From the NCBI RefSeq assembly GCF_014201145.1, contig NZ_JACHDP010000001.1, positions 6,634,001 through 6,698,000 of the forward strand: DNA of 64,000 bases. The letters run 5' to 3'. Below are positions 1 through 8,583 of the stretch, piece after piece; the first letter of the stretch is position 1, and every line of letters starts with the position of its first letter. A model generated the notes under the pieces. The model ran no database searches. It saw only the letters and a program-made list of their open reading frames with translations, and was not told the DNA's origin. Made by a program: the position numbers and the translations under genes. Origin of the DNA: Micromonospora parathelypteridis. Lineage in GTDB: Bacteria > Actinomycetota > Actinomycetes > Mycobacteriales > Micromonosporaceae.

Positions 1-1184
1 TGGCGTTGTACGACTCGGCGCGGCAGGCCGTCCACCCGAGCGAGCCGGCCGACGCGGGAAGCATGTACGTCTGCGGCATCACCCCGTACGACGCCACGCA
101 CCTCGGTCACGCCGCCACCATGATCACGTTCGACCTGGTGCAGCGGATGTGGCGGGACGCAGGCCGTCCCGTGCGCTACGTGCAGAACGTCACCGACATC
201 GACGACCCGCTGCTGGAGCGGGCCGCCCGCGACGGCGAGGACTGGGTGGTCCTGGCGATGCGCGAGACGGCGCTGTTCCGGGAGGACATGGAGGCGCTGC
301 GGATCATCCCGCCGGCGCACTACGTGGGAGCGGTCGAGTCGATCCCGGACATCGCCGAAAAGGTCGAGGTCCTGCTCAAGGACGGCGCCGCGTACCGGCT
401 CGACGACGGCACCGGCGACGTCTACTTCGACATCTCCGCCACCGGCCGGTTCGGCTACGAGTCGAACCTGACCCGCGAGCAGATGCTGGAGATCTTCCCC
501 GATCGCGGCGGGGACCCCGACCGGGCCGGCAAGCGTGACCCACTGGACCCGCTGCTGTGGCGTGGGGCCCGCGAGGGCGAGCCGTCCTGGCCGGGCGGCG
601 AGTTGGGCGCGGGCCGCCCAGGCTGGCACATCGAGTGCGCGGTGATCGCGTTGAACCTGCTCGGCGACCAGATCGACGTACAGGGCGGCGGCAACGACCT
701 GCTGTTCCCGCACCACGAGGCGTCCGCCGCGCACGCCGAGCGGCTCACTGGTCAGGCGCCGTTCGCCGAGCACTACGTGCACGCCGGGATGATCGGCCTG
801 AACGGCGAGAAGATGTCCAAGTCCCGAGGCAACCTGGTCTTCGTGTCCCGGCTGCGTGCCGACAAGGTCGACCCGATGGCGATCCGCCTGGCGCTGATCT
901 CCGGGCACTACCGCAGCGACCGCACCTGGACCGACGCGCTGCTCTCCGAGGCGCAGGAGCGCCTGGACCGCTGGCGGCGGGCCGCCGCCGCGCCCGCCGG
1001 GCCGTCCGGGTCCGAGCTGCTGGCCGGGGTACGCGAACGCCTCGCCGACGACCTGGACACCCCCGGCGCCCTGGCCGTGGCCGACCGATGGGCCGACGCT
1101 GCCCTGGCGGGCACCGCAGACGACACCGAGGCTCCAGCCCTCTTCGCGAACACGCTGGACGCCCTCCTAGGAATCCACCTCTAG
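1..1184 (+). CDS. mshC: MshC, cysteine:glucosaminyl-inositol ligase (5' end missing)
   Basis: This is the mycothiol-pathway ligase that joins cysteine to 1D-myo-inositol 2-amino-2-deoxy-alpha-D-glucopyranoside using ATP, a cytosolic class I cysteinyl-tRNA-synthetase-like enzyme. The visible frame opens at base 3 with [15 protein letters not shown] and continues with the zinc/HIGH region [14 protein letters not shown] and the KMSKS loop [12 protein letters not shown]. Full-length MshC is about 410 residues and starts roughly 20 residues further upstream, so the true start lies outside the window and the TTG at base 6 is not a credible start. The C-terminus is complete. Mycothiol is restricted to actinobacteria, which fixes the broad taxonomy. 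The identification is very secure. Confidence 0.96.
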   Translation, partial: ALYDSARQAVHPSEPADAGSMYVCGITPYDATHLGHAATMITFDLVQRMWRDAGRPVRYVQNVTDIDDPLLERAARDGEDWVVLAMRETALFREDMEALRIIPPAHYVGAVESIPDIAEKVEVLLKDGAAYRLDDGTGDVYFDISATGRFGYESNLTREQMLEIFPDRGGDPDRAGKRDPLDPLLWRGAREGEPSWPGGELGAGRPGWHIECAVIALNLLGDQIDVQGGGNDLLFPHHEASAAHAERLTGQAPFAEHYVHAGMIGLNGEKMSKSRGNLVFVSRLRADKVDPMAIRLALISGHYRSDRTWTDALLSEAQERLDRWRRAAAAPAGPSGSELLAGVRERLADDLDTPGALAVADRWADAALAGTADDTEAPALFANTLDALLGIHL

Positions 1185-1293
1185 CCCCACCCCCTCCCCG
1201 CAGCCCTCGGCGTGGCCGTGGCCGCGCTCGCAGCGTGACCCGTCGTGGCGGTGACTGTGGCCGCGGTCCGTCGTGGCTGTGGCCCTGGCGCGC

Positions 1294-1368
1294 GTCGATC
1301 ATGGAGTTGTGGTGCCTGTTGTGCGGTATTCCGCGCCTTTTGCGGGGCACCACAACTCCATGATCGAC
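1294..1368. repeat. Long inverted repeat with perfect 23-bp arms
   Basis: The arms 1294-1316 and 1346-1368 are perfect reverse complements. They contain GATCATGGAGTTGTGGTG, and a smaller hairpin (GCGG-tatt-CCGC) sits in the loop. It lies 110 bases after mshC. There is no T-run, so this is probably a dispersed palindromic element rather than a simple terminator, although it could act as one. The core resembles the repeat at 29731-29787. Confidence 0.85.
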
Positions 1369-1384
1369 GGCGCGCTCTGAGCCC

Positions 1385-1452
1385 GGCGCCGTGACTTCCC
1401 AGGGTGCCGTGACTGCCAGGGTGCCGTGACTGCCCCGGCGCCGTGACTTCCC
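1385..1452. repeat. Four tandem copies of a ~17-bp unit
   Basis: Units start at 1385, 1403, 1420 and 1437. Each reads close to GGYGCCGTGACTKCC; the inner two are near identical and the outer two share the TTCCC ending. No gene overlaps them. Confidence 0.75.
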
Positions 1453-1453
1453 G

Positions 1454-1523
1454 CGATCTTGCGGTTTCTGTCCCCGCATATGGGGCGAACCGTGGCATAA
1501 CCGCGGCAGGAAGTGCAAGATCG
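1454..1523. repeat. Second intergenic inverted repeat (CGATCTTGC arms)
   Basis: CGATCTTGC at 1454-1462 pairs with GCAAGATCG at 1515-1523, and the loop contains the small palindrome CCCCGCATATGGGG. It lies between mshC and the GntR gene and encodes no credible protein. The gap 1185-1592 holds this repeat, the tandem repeat and the larger inverted repeat, and nothing else I can identify. Confidence 0.6.
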
Positions 1524-1592
1524 GCGGGGCGGGGCGGGGTGTGACGGCGTGGGGGTGGGGTGAGCGCGTGAGGGTGCGCGGGGCGGGGTGGG

Positions 1593-2402
1593 TCAGCCTA
1601 GGACCAGGCCGGGGTTGGGGTCGGGGTCTGGGGTTGGGGCAGGGATCTTGTACTCCTCGGTGAGGGTGGTCATCGGGCCGGGCCAGGTGGCCTGGGACAC
1701 CTCAATCGGTTTGCGGTGGGCGTCGTAGGCGACGTGCAGCAGGTGCAGCACCGGGGTGTCTGGCCGGATCTGGAGTGTCTCGGCCTCTTCGCGGCTGGGC
1801 TGGCGGGCGCTGATCGTGTCGGTGGCCGAGACGTACCGCCGGCCGGTGACTTCCTCGGCCTCCTGGTAGAGCGGCCGGCCGAACGCCTCGGTGCGCTCCA
1901 GCGAGGTGCCCGCGGTGTCGGTGGGCAGGAACCAGGAGGCGCCCACCTCGACGGGGGAGTCGTCGGTGCGTACGAGGTGTCGGCGGCAGAGCAGGTCGGT
2001 GCCGTCGGGCACCCCGAACGCGTCGGCCACCTCGGCGGGGGCGGGGGCGCGACCGACGGAGACGAGTTGCTGACGATATCGGGCGGCGAGATCGGTGTGG
2101 TAGCCGCGGAAGCCGCCGTACCGGCCACGGGCGAGGCGGTTGAGTCGGCGGCGGGTGCCGCGGACGTACGTACCGGAACCGGGTTTGGTGATCAGGATGC
2201 CCTCGACCCGCAGCTGGTCGACGGCGCGTTGCACGGTCTGCTTGGCGACGCCGAACATCTCGGCGATGGCCGGGATGGATGGCAGCCGCTCGCCGGGTCC
2301 CCAGTCGCCGCGGCGGACCTGGGCCTTGAGCTGCGTGGCGATCTGTCGGTGCGGGAACTCCGCGGCCCCGGGATTGATCTGCACACCGGCCTCCTTGATC
2401 AC
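1593..2402 (-). CDS. GntR-family transcriptional regulator, HutC/UTRA type
   Basis: This is a ligand-responsive DNA-binding repressor or activator. An N-terminal winged helix (about residues 15-80; FPHRQIATQLKAQVRRGD, then PSIPAIAEMFGVAKQTVQRA) is followed by a UTRA ligand-binding domain to the C-terminus. I chose the GTG at 2402, giving VIKEAGVQINPG and 269 residues; the frame stays open upstream but that part has no GntR homology. There is no Shine-Dalgarno sequence, and the dyad CTAGG-tt-CCTAG sits three bases upstream, so a leaderless, self-regulated transcript is likely. The ligand is unknown. Genes of this class are common on actinomycete integrative elements but also in core genomes. 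Confidence 0.88.
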   Translation of the reverse strand: MIKEAGVQINPGAAEFPHRQIATQLKAQVRRGDWGPGERLPSIPAIAEMFGVAKQTVQRAVDQLRVEGILITKPGSGTYVRGTRRRLNRLARGRYGGFRGYHTDLAARYRQQLVSVGRAPAPAEVADAFGVPDGTDLLCRRHLVRTDDSPVEVGASWFLPTDTAGTSLERTEAFGRPLYQEAEEVTGRRYVSATDTISARQPSREEAETLQIRPDTPVLHLLHVAYDAHRKPIEVSQATWPGPMTTLTEEYKIPAPTPDPDPNPGLVLG

Positions 2403-2404
2403 AT

Positions 2405-2416
2405 CTAGGTTCCTAG
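2405..2416. promoter_or_regulatory. Candidate GntR operator
   Basis: CTAGG-TT-CCTAG is a perfect dyad directly upstream of the gntR start. A third, imperfect half site (CCTTAG) follows at 2421-2426. Position and symmetry suggest an autoregulatory operator overlapping the start; binding is inferred, not shown. Confidence 0.55.
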
Positions 2417-2461
2417 GATGCCTTAGAGGGTGTGACGGCGCTACCCCTGACACACGAAAAC

Positions 2462-2493
2462 GGGCCCCCGGACCACAAAAGGTCCGAGGGCCC
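2462..2493 (-). terminator. Strong hairpin downstream of the PAC2 gene
   Basis: The 13-base arms 2462-2474 and 2481-2493 pair with one mismatch around the loop ACAAAA. Read on the minus strand it follows the PAC2-family stop by about 55 bases; the flanking GTTTTCG gives a short T-tract. Confidence 0.75.
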
Positions 2494-2547
2494 GCAGGGT
2501 CGAACAAACCACGACGAGACGGGGAGAGGCGAGACGGGGGAGAGGTG

Positions 2548-3417
2548 CTACCAGGAACCGGCCGTGGGGCCGGCCGAACCGCCCCGCCGCCGCAGGTACT
2601 TCTCGAACTCCTGAGCGATCTCGTCACCGGTCAGCGGGGTGATCCCCTCGTCGCCGACTCGTTCCTCCAACTCGCGGACGTACTCGCCGAGCTCGGCATC
2701 CTGCTCGGCCGCGCTGCGCACTCGCTGCTCCCACTCGGCGGACTCCTCGGCCAGGTCGGCCATCGGCACCGGCAGGTCGACGACCTCCTCGACCCGGTGC
2801 AGCAGGGCGAGAGTGGCCTTGGGGCAGGGCGGGTTGTTGGCGTAGTGCGGCACGTGCACCCAGAACGAGACGGCATCCACGTCGGCGCGGGAGCAGGCGT
2901 CGTGCAGCACGCCCACGATGCCGGTCGGCCCGTCGTACCGGGTCGGGGTGAGCTGGTAGCGCTCGGCGGCCTGCGCGTCGGAGGCGCTGCCGCTGATCGG
3001 CAGCGGCCGGGTGTAGGGAACGTCGGCCAGTAACGCGCCGAGCAACACCACCCGTTCCACCTCGAGGCTGTGGCAGATCTCCAGCACCTGCTCGCAGAAC
3101 GTCCGCCAGCGCATGCTCGGCTCGATCCCGCGGATCAGCACCACGTCGCGGTCGGTGCCCTCCGGGCTGGCCACCATGAACCGGGTCGTCGGCCATTCCA
3201 CCCGGCGGGTCTCCCCGTCGGCCATGGTGATGGTGGGCCGGCTGACCTGGAAGTCGTAGAAGTCTTCCGGGTCCAACTCGGCGATCTGCCGGGCATTCCA
3301 GACCTGCTCGAGGTGCTCGACCGCAGCGGTGGACGCGTCGGCGGCGTCATTCCAGCCCTCGAACGCGGCGATGGCCACCGGGGACCGCAGCACCGGCAGT
3401 CCGTCGAACTCGGTCAC
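2548..3417 (-). CDS. PAC2-family protein
   Basis: This 289-residue protein belongs to the PAC2 family, named after a eukaryotic proteasome-assembly chaperone; actinobacterial members have no settled function. The fold spans most of the chain: AIAAFEGWNDAADAST near the N-terminus, VVLIRGIEPSMRWR, VVLLGALLADVPYTRP and FWVHVPHYANNPPCP. The C-terminal 60 residues are rich in Glu and Arg and predict as coiled coil. It is divergent from metH with about 260 bases between them. Nothing here links it physically to the proteasome genes 35 kb away. Function stays open although family membership is clear. Confidence 0.85.
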   Translation of the reverse strand: MTEFDGLPVLRSPVAIAAFEGWNDAADASTAAVEHLEQVWNARQIAELDPEDFYDFQVSRPTITMADGETRRVEWPTTRFMVASPEGTDRDVVLIRGIEPSMRWRTFCEQVLEICHSLEVERVVLLGALLADVPYTRPLPISGSASDAQAAERYQLTPTRYDGPTGIVGVLHDACSRADVDAVSFWVHVPHYANNPPCPKATLALLHRVEEVVDLPVPMADLAEESAEWEQRVRSAAEQDAELGEYVRELEERVGDEGITPLTGDEIAQEFEKYLRRRGGSAGPTAGSW

Positions 3418-3667
3418 GCCGTCACCTCACCCTGCTCGTCGCGGCCGGCGCCGGGATGGCGCCCGGTCGTCATACCGTGGGGCACGGCAGCGTCCCTGTT
3501 GTCCTTCACGTCCGTCAGCCTACGTGCCGGGCGAGGGTACGGCCTGTCGGCCGCGCCGGTCGGCCATGCCAAGGCCTGGTCATACACGAACGAACCGGAC
3601 AGCGTGATCCCGCTGACACAATATGGGATCGGGTGCCGACGGCCGCTGGGTCCGGCAGGTGCCGCAC

Positions 3668-3673
3668 TAACCT
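3668..3673 (+). promoter_or_regulatory. -10 element of metH (leaderless)
   Basis: TAACCT is followed by six bases and then the GTG at 3680, the spacing expected for a transcript starting at or near the start codon. I see no cobalamin riboswitch in 3418-3679. Confidence 0.55.
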
Positions 3674-3679
3674 GAACGG

Positions 3680-6600
3680 GTGCGGACTTCGTTGATGGAT
3701 GTGCTGGCCGACCGGATTCTCATCGCCGATGGCGCGATGGGCACGATGCTGCAGGCCGCGGACCTCACGCTCGACGACTTCGACGGGCTGGAGGGGTGCA
3801 ACGAGATCCTCAACGTCACCCGGCCGGACGTGGTGCGCGGCGTGCACGACGCCTACCTGGCGGCTGGCGCGGACTGCGTGGAGACCAACACGTTCGGTGC
3901 CAACCTCGCCAACCTCGCCGAGTACGACATCCCGCAGCGCATCCGGGAGCTGTCCGAGGCGGGCGCCCGCATCGCCCGGGAGGCCGCCGACGCGGCCAGC
4001 ACCCCGCAACGGCCCCGGTTCGTGCTCGGCTCGATCGGGCCGGGCACCAAGCTGCCGACCCTGGGGCACGCCGACTACGCGACCCTGCGCGACGCGTACC
4101 AGGAAAATGCCGCCGGTCTGATCGTCGGCGGCGCGGACGCGCTGATCATCGAGACCTGCCAGGACCTGCTCCAGGTCAAGGCGGCCGTGGTCGGGTCCAA
4201 GCGGGCGATGGACGAGCTGGGCCAGTCGGTGCCGATCATCTGCCACGTGGCCGTGGAGACCACCGGCACGATGCTGGTGGGCAGCGAGATCGGCGCGGCA
4301 CTGGCGGCGATCGAGCCGCTCGGGGTGGACCTGATCGGCCTGAACTGCTCGACCGGCCCGGCCGAGATGAGCGAACACCTGCGGTACCTGTCGCAGCACT
4401 CCCGCATCCCCCTGTCGGTGATGCCGAACGCCGGCCTGCCGGTGCTGACCGCCGACGGCGCGTACTTCCCGCTGACTCCCGTGGAGCTGGCCGAGGCCCT
4501 GGAGCGGTTCATCACCGAGTACGGCGTGGGGCTGGTCGGCGGCTGCTGCGGCACCACACCGGAGCACATCCGGGTGCTGGCGGAGCGGCTGCACGGCGTC
4601 ACCGCCCCGGCGCGCGAGCCCCGGCACGAGGCGGGCGTCTCCTCGGTGTACCACCCGGTGCCGTTCGCACAGGACGCGTCGGTGCTGATGGTGGGGGAGC
4701 GGACCAACGCCAACGGCTCGAAGGCGTTCCGCGAGGCGATGCTCGCCGGCGACTGGCGTGCCTGCGTGGAGATCGCCCGTAGTCAGGCGCGCGACGGCTC
4801 GCACCTGCTCGACCTGTGCGTGGACTACGTCGGCCGTGACGGCACACAGGACATGCGGGAGTTGGCCGGCCGCTTCGCGACCGCGTCGACGCTGCCGATC
4901 ATGCTGGACTCGACCGAGCCGGCCGTCGTCGAGGCCGGGCTGGAGATGCTCGGCGGCCGGTGCGTGGTCAACTCGGTGAACTTCGAGGACGGCGACGGCC
5001 CCGACTCCCGTTACGCGAGGGTGATGCCGATCGTCCGTGAGCACGGCGCGGCGGTGGTGGCGCTGCTCATCGACGAGGAGGGGCAGGCACGTACCCAGGA
5101 GTGGAAGGTCCGGGTCGCGGCGCGGCTGATCGACGACCTGACCGGCCGGTGGGGGGTGGACCGCTCCGACATCCTGATCGACGCGTTGACGTTCCCGATC
5201 GCCACCGGGCAGGAGGAGACCCGCCGCGACGGCATCGAGACGATCGAGGCGATCCGGGAGATCGCCCACCGCTACCCGGGGGTCAACTTCACCCTGGGCA
5301 TCTCGAACATCTCGTTCGGGCTCAACCCGGCGGCCCGGCAGGTCCTCAACTCGGTGTTCCTGCACGAGTGTGTGCAGGCCGGTCTGACGTCGGCGATCGT
5401 GCACGCCAGCAAGATCCTGCCGATGTCGAAGATCCCCGAGGAGCAGCGCGAGGTCGCCCTGGACCTGGTGTACGACCGGCGTCGCGAGGGGTACGACCCG
5501 GTGCAGCGTTTCCTCGAACTCTTCGAGGGTGTCGACGTGACCAGCGCACGGGCCAGCCGCGCGCAGGAGTTGGCCGCGTTGCCGCTCGACGAGCGGCTCA
5601 AGCGGCGGATCATCGACGGTGAGCGCAACGGCTTGGAGGCCGACCTGGACGCGGCGATGGCCGGCGGCCGGGCCCCACTGTCGATCATCAACGACATCCT
5701 GCTGGACGGCATGAAGGTCGTCGGCGAGCTGTTCGGCTCGGGGCAGATGCAGCTGCCGTTCGTGCTCCAGTCCGCCGAGGTGATGAAGACCGCGGTGGCG
5801 TACCTGGAGCCGCACATGGAGACCACCGAGGACGGCGGCAAGGGCCGCATCGTGCTCGCCACCGTCCGTGGCGACGTGCACGACATCGGCAAGAACCTGG
5901 TCGACATCATCCTGTCCAACAACGGCTACGAGGTGGTGAACATCGGCATCAAGCAGCCGATCAGCGCCATCCTGGACGCCGCCGAGCAGCACCGCGCCGA
6001 CGCGATCGGCATGTCCGGGCTCCTGGTCAAGAGCACGGTCATCATGAAGGAAAATCTGGCCGAGATGGCCACCCGCGGGGTCGCGGAGCGGTGGCCCGTC
6101 CTGCTGGGTGGGGCGGCACTGACCCGCGCGTACGTCGAGGACGACCTGCGGTCGATGTTCCCCGGGCAGGTGCACTACGCGCGGGACGCGTTCGAGGGGC
6201 TGTCCCTGATGGACAAGGTGATGACCGCCAAGCGCGGCGGCGCCCCGGTGATCGACCCGGAGCGCGAGGCGGCCCTGGCGGCGCGGCGGGCCCGCCGGGA
6301 ACGGCAGCGGTCGATGGTGTCCGAGTCCCTGCCGGAGCTGCACGACTCCTCGATCCGCTCCGACGTGGCTGCCGACGTAGCGGTGCCCACCCCGCCGTTC
6401 TTCGGCACCCGGGTGGTCAAGGGCGTGCCGATGGCCGACTACGCAGCACTGCTCGACGAGCGGGCCACGTTCCGCGGGCAGTGGGGGTTGAACGGCGCCC
6501 GCGGCGGCAACGGTCCGTCCTACGAGGAACTGGTCGAGACCGAAGGTCGGCCGCGTCTGCGGTACTGGCTGGATCGGCTGATCGCCGACCAGGTGCTCGA

Positions 6601-7195
6601 GGCAGCCGTGGTGTACGGCTACTTCCCCGCGTACTCCGAAGGCAATGACCTGGTGGTGCTCGACGAGAACGGGCACGCGGAGCGCGCCCGGTTCTCCTTC
6701 CCCCGGCAGCGGCAGGAGCGGCGGCTCTGCCTGGCCGACTTCTTCAAACCCAAGGGCGACCAGCTCGATGTGGTCGCGTTGCAACTGGTCACCGTCGGCC
6801 AACCAGTCAGCGAGTACGCGGCGAAGCTGTTCGCCCGCAACGAGTACCGCGACTACCTGGAGGTGCACGGGCTCTCCGTGCAGCTCACCGAGGCCCTCGC
6901 CGAGTACTGGCACCGGCGCATCCGTTCGGAGATGACCCTGCCCGACGGCCGTGCGCTCGGCCACGACGACCCGGCGGACCTGGCTGGCCTGCTCCGCAAC
7001 GACTACCGGGGCTGCCGGTACGCGTTCGGTTACCCGGCCTGCCCGGATCTGGAGGACCGGGCGAAGATCGTGGACCTGCTCGGTGCGGACCGGATCGGGG
7101 TTGAGCTGTCCGAGGAGTTCCAGCTGATGCCGGAGCAGGCCACCGACGCGATCGTGGTCCACCACCCGGAGGCCAGCTACTTCAACGCCAAGTGA
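3680..7195 (+). CDS. metH: Cobalamin-dependent methionine synthase
   Basis: MetH transfers a methyl group from 5-methyl-tetrahydrofolate to homocysteine through enzyme-bound cobalamin, a cytosolic step of methionine and one-carbon metabolism. All modules are present in the 1171 residues: the homocysteine domain with zinc cysteines (LNCSTGP and GGCCGTTPEH, first ~300), the pterin domain (VGERTNANGSKAF to about 600), the cobalamin cap and binding domain (DVHDIGKN with the lower-ligand His, about 735), and the SAM-dependent activation domain (VVYGYFPAYSEGNDL to HHPEASYFNAK). The length is normal. GTG 3680 is preferred because it fits the leaderless -10; an ATG at 3695 is the alternative. Confidence 0.97.
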   Translation: MRTSLMDVLADRILIADGAMGTMLQAADLTLDDFDGLEGCNEILNVTRPDVVRGVHDAYLAAGADCVETNTFGANLANLAEYDIPQRIRELSEAGARIAREAADAASTPQRPRFVLGSIGPGTKLPTLGHADYATLRDAYQENAAGLIVGGADALIIETCQDLLQVKAAVVGSKRAMDELGQSVPIICHVAVETTGTMLVGSEIGAALAAIEPLGVDLIGLNCSTGPAEMSEHLRYLSQHSRIPLSVMPNAGLPVLTADGAYFPLTPVELAEALERFITEYGVGLVGGCCGTTPEHIRVLAERLHGVTAPAREPRHEAGVSSVYHPVPFAQDASVLMVGERTNANGSKAFREAMLAGDWRACVEIARSQARDGSHLLDLCVDYVGRDGTQDMRELAGRFATASTLPIMLDSTEPAVVEAGLEMLGGRCVVNSVNFEDGDGPDSRYARVMPIVREHGAAVVALLIDEEGQARTQEWKVRVAARLIDDLTGRWGVDRSDILIDALTFPIATGQEETRRDGIETIEAIREIAHRYPGVNFTLGISNISFGLNPAARQVLNSVFLHECVQAGLTSAIVHASKILPMSKIPEEQREVALDLVYDRRREGYDPVQRFLELFEGVDVTSARASRAQELAALPLDERLKRRIIDGERNGLEADLDAAMAGGRAPLSIINDILLDGMKVVGELFGSGQMQLPFVLQSAEVMKTAVAYLEPHMETTEDGGKGRIVLATVRGDVHDIGKNLVDIILSNNGYEVVNIGIKQPISAILDAAEQHRADAIGMSGLLVKSTVIMKENLAEMATRGVAERWPVLLGGAALTRAYVEDDLRSMFPGQVHYARDAFEGLSLMDKVMTAKRGGAPVIDPEREAALAARRARRERQRSMVSESLPELHDSSIRSDVAADVAVPTPPFFGTRVVKGVPMADYAALLDERATFRGQWGLNGARGGNGPSYEELVETEGRPRLRYWLDRLIADQVLEAAVVYGYFPAYSEGNDLVVLDENGHAERARFSFPRQRQERRLCLADFFKPKGDQLDVVALQLVTVGQPVSEYAAKLFARNEYRDYLEVHGLSVQLTEALAEYWHRRIRSEMTLPDGRALGHDDPADLAGLLRNDYRGCRYAFGYPACPDLEDRAKIVDLLGADRIGVELSEEFQLMPEQATDAIVVHHPEASYFNAK

Positions 7196-7252
7196 CGGGC
7201 GCAAGGTTCCTGACCTGCAATTACGGTCGTCCCGAGGGCCTATGAACCATGA

Positions 7253-7606
7253 TCATGCCGTCTGTAGGCCGTCAAGGGCTTCCGGGACGACCTCGGCGGC
7301 CTGGTCCTCACCGAAGGCCGCATCAATGGCCCGGCGCGTGCGGTCCTCGCTGGTCGGCAGGAGATGCGTGTAGGTCCGCAGAGTGAAGCCCGGGTCGGCG
7401 TGGCCCAGATAGGTCGACAGGGCCTTGATGCTCTCCCCGGCGTCCAGGAGGACCGAGGCGTAGGTGTGCCGCAGGACGTGCATGCCGTTGCGCCGGTCGT
7501 CGGGGATGGCCGTCGCCCGAATCGCAGGTTTCCAGACACCGGGGTTGAACTTCGAGCGGCTGAGCGGCAGGCCGTCAGCGGTGGTGCGGCAGGCCGTCAG
7601 CGGTGG
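7253..7606 (-). pseudogene. Tyrosine recombinase (integrase), C-terminal remnant
   Basis: Only the C-terminal catalytic part of a phage/ICE-type integrase is present. The frame reads KFNPGVWKPAIRATAIP, then the active-site block HVLRHTYASVLLDAGE (the HxxR box), YLGHADPGFTLRTYTHL (with the nucleophile Tyr in RTYTHL) and an R-rich tail. There is no N-terminal arm-binding or core-binding domain: the frame closes at about 7607, inside a 22-bp tandem duplication. A complete enzyme would be about 380 residues, so this fragment is inactive. It lies convergent to metH and marks the edge of a former integrated element. I see no attachment-site tRNA next to it. Confidence 0.85.
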
Positions 7607-7607
7607 T
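7564..7607. repeat. Perfect 22-bp tandem duplication
   Basis: The unit at 7564-7585 is repeated exactly at 7586-7607, where the integrase frame ends. It looks like a recent slippage or recombination scar and is probably the lesion that separated the fragment from its upstream part. Confidence 0.85.
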
Positions 7608-7691
7608 CAAGTAGAGCGTGACGGTCGTGGGATCGCCAGTGAGGGTTCCCTACGGCAAGGTGACCTCTACGGGCGCGTACTGCTTGGCGTG

Positions 7692-8564
7692 CGCGCTCAG
7701 GCGACGAGCTACCGAGGCCGGGAGCGGAACTCTCGATACGGTTACGTCGTCGCGCGATTGCCGCAGGCGCTCGCAGCCGGACAAGCCGCGACCCAAACTC
7801 ACGAGGGCGAGGACCAGGAGCAGTCGTTCGCACTTCTGGCGCTCACCTACCAGGCGACCGCAGTCCTGCTCACCAAGCTCGGGGAAGCGGACCTCGCATG
7901 GATTGCTGCCGAGAGGGGCTTCACGGCGGCTCAACGATGCGGCGATGTGGTTGTCATCGGGTCGCTCTTCCGCTCAGTCACCCATACGCTGCTCTCGACA
8001 GGTCGATTCCGTGAAGCGAAGCAGCTCACCGCCGATGCGGCGGCATACATGCAGCCCGGCTTGGCCGGGGCGACGCCGGAGTACCTGTCGGTATACGGCA
8101 CCCTGTTCCTGGCCGGTTCCGTAGCCGCAGCACGCGACGAGGACCGTACCGCCGTCCGATCCTTCCTCAGCGAGGCGGACGAGACCGCGCGGCGACTTGG
8201 CCACGACGCGAACCACCTCTGGACCGCGTTCGGGCCGACCAACGTGGCTATCCACCGCGTGACAACCGCCATGGACTTGGATGACGTACAGGTTGCGATC
8301 GACCTTGGTCCCCGTATCGACACGACCGGCCTTCCTGCCGAACGGCAGGCGCGGCATGCGCTCGAAACAGCGCGGGCACTGACTGCCTGGAACAGAACAG
8401 ATGAGGCCATGGCGGTAGTGCTGTCTGCTGAGCAGCAGGCGCCCGAGCAGATTCGCCACCACGCGATCAGCAGGCAGCTCGTCCAGAACTGGGTGCGCCG
8501 CGGTCGAGGCCGACCCAGCCACCAACTCGCCAGCCTGGCGCAGCGCGTGCCCTTCACGGCCTAG
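7692..8564 (+). pseudogene. TPR-type transcriptional regulator lacking its HTH domain
   Basis: The frame encodes the C-terminal helical-repeat half of an actinomycete XRE/TPR regulator: RYGYVVARLPQALAAGQ, then ALLALTYQATAVLLTKLGE, ADLAWIAAERG and RHALETARALTAWNR. Intact relatives begin with a ~70-residue helix-turn-helix, and none is present upstream; the frame instead runs back into unrelated integrase-scar sequence. GTG 7692 is the first plausible start, but I regard the gene as 5'-truncated. It is followed 19 bases later by a NUDIX gene, an arrangement I recall as recurrent for this regulator family. A short expressed TPR protein cannot be excluded. Confidence 0.65.
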
Positions 8565-8583
8565 ATCCGTAGGGTCCGAGGAT

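Noticed and set aside
1185..1592. CRISPR array suggested by repeated units
   Set aside because: The tandem units are contiguous without spacers and the other repeats are inverted, not direct.
2548..3417. PAC2 gene as a proteasome assembly factor working with PrcBA
   Set aside because: The name comes from a eukaryotic homologue; the gene lies 40 kb away beside metH and nothing ties it to the proteasome.
3418..3679. A cobalamin riboswitch ahead of metH
   Set aside because: The B12-box and paired arms are not present; the gap contains only weak structure and a leaderless promoter.
3515..7204. A 1229-residue minus-strand frame opposite metH
   Set aside because: It mirrors metH codon structure on the other strand and encodes no recognisable domain, as expected for high-GC shadow frames.
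7196..7260. A tRNA or attachment site next to the integrase remnant
   Set aside because: No cloverleaf or CCA-bearing tRNA 3' end is visible between metH and the integrase fragment.
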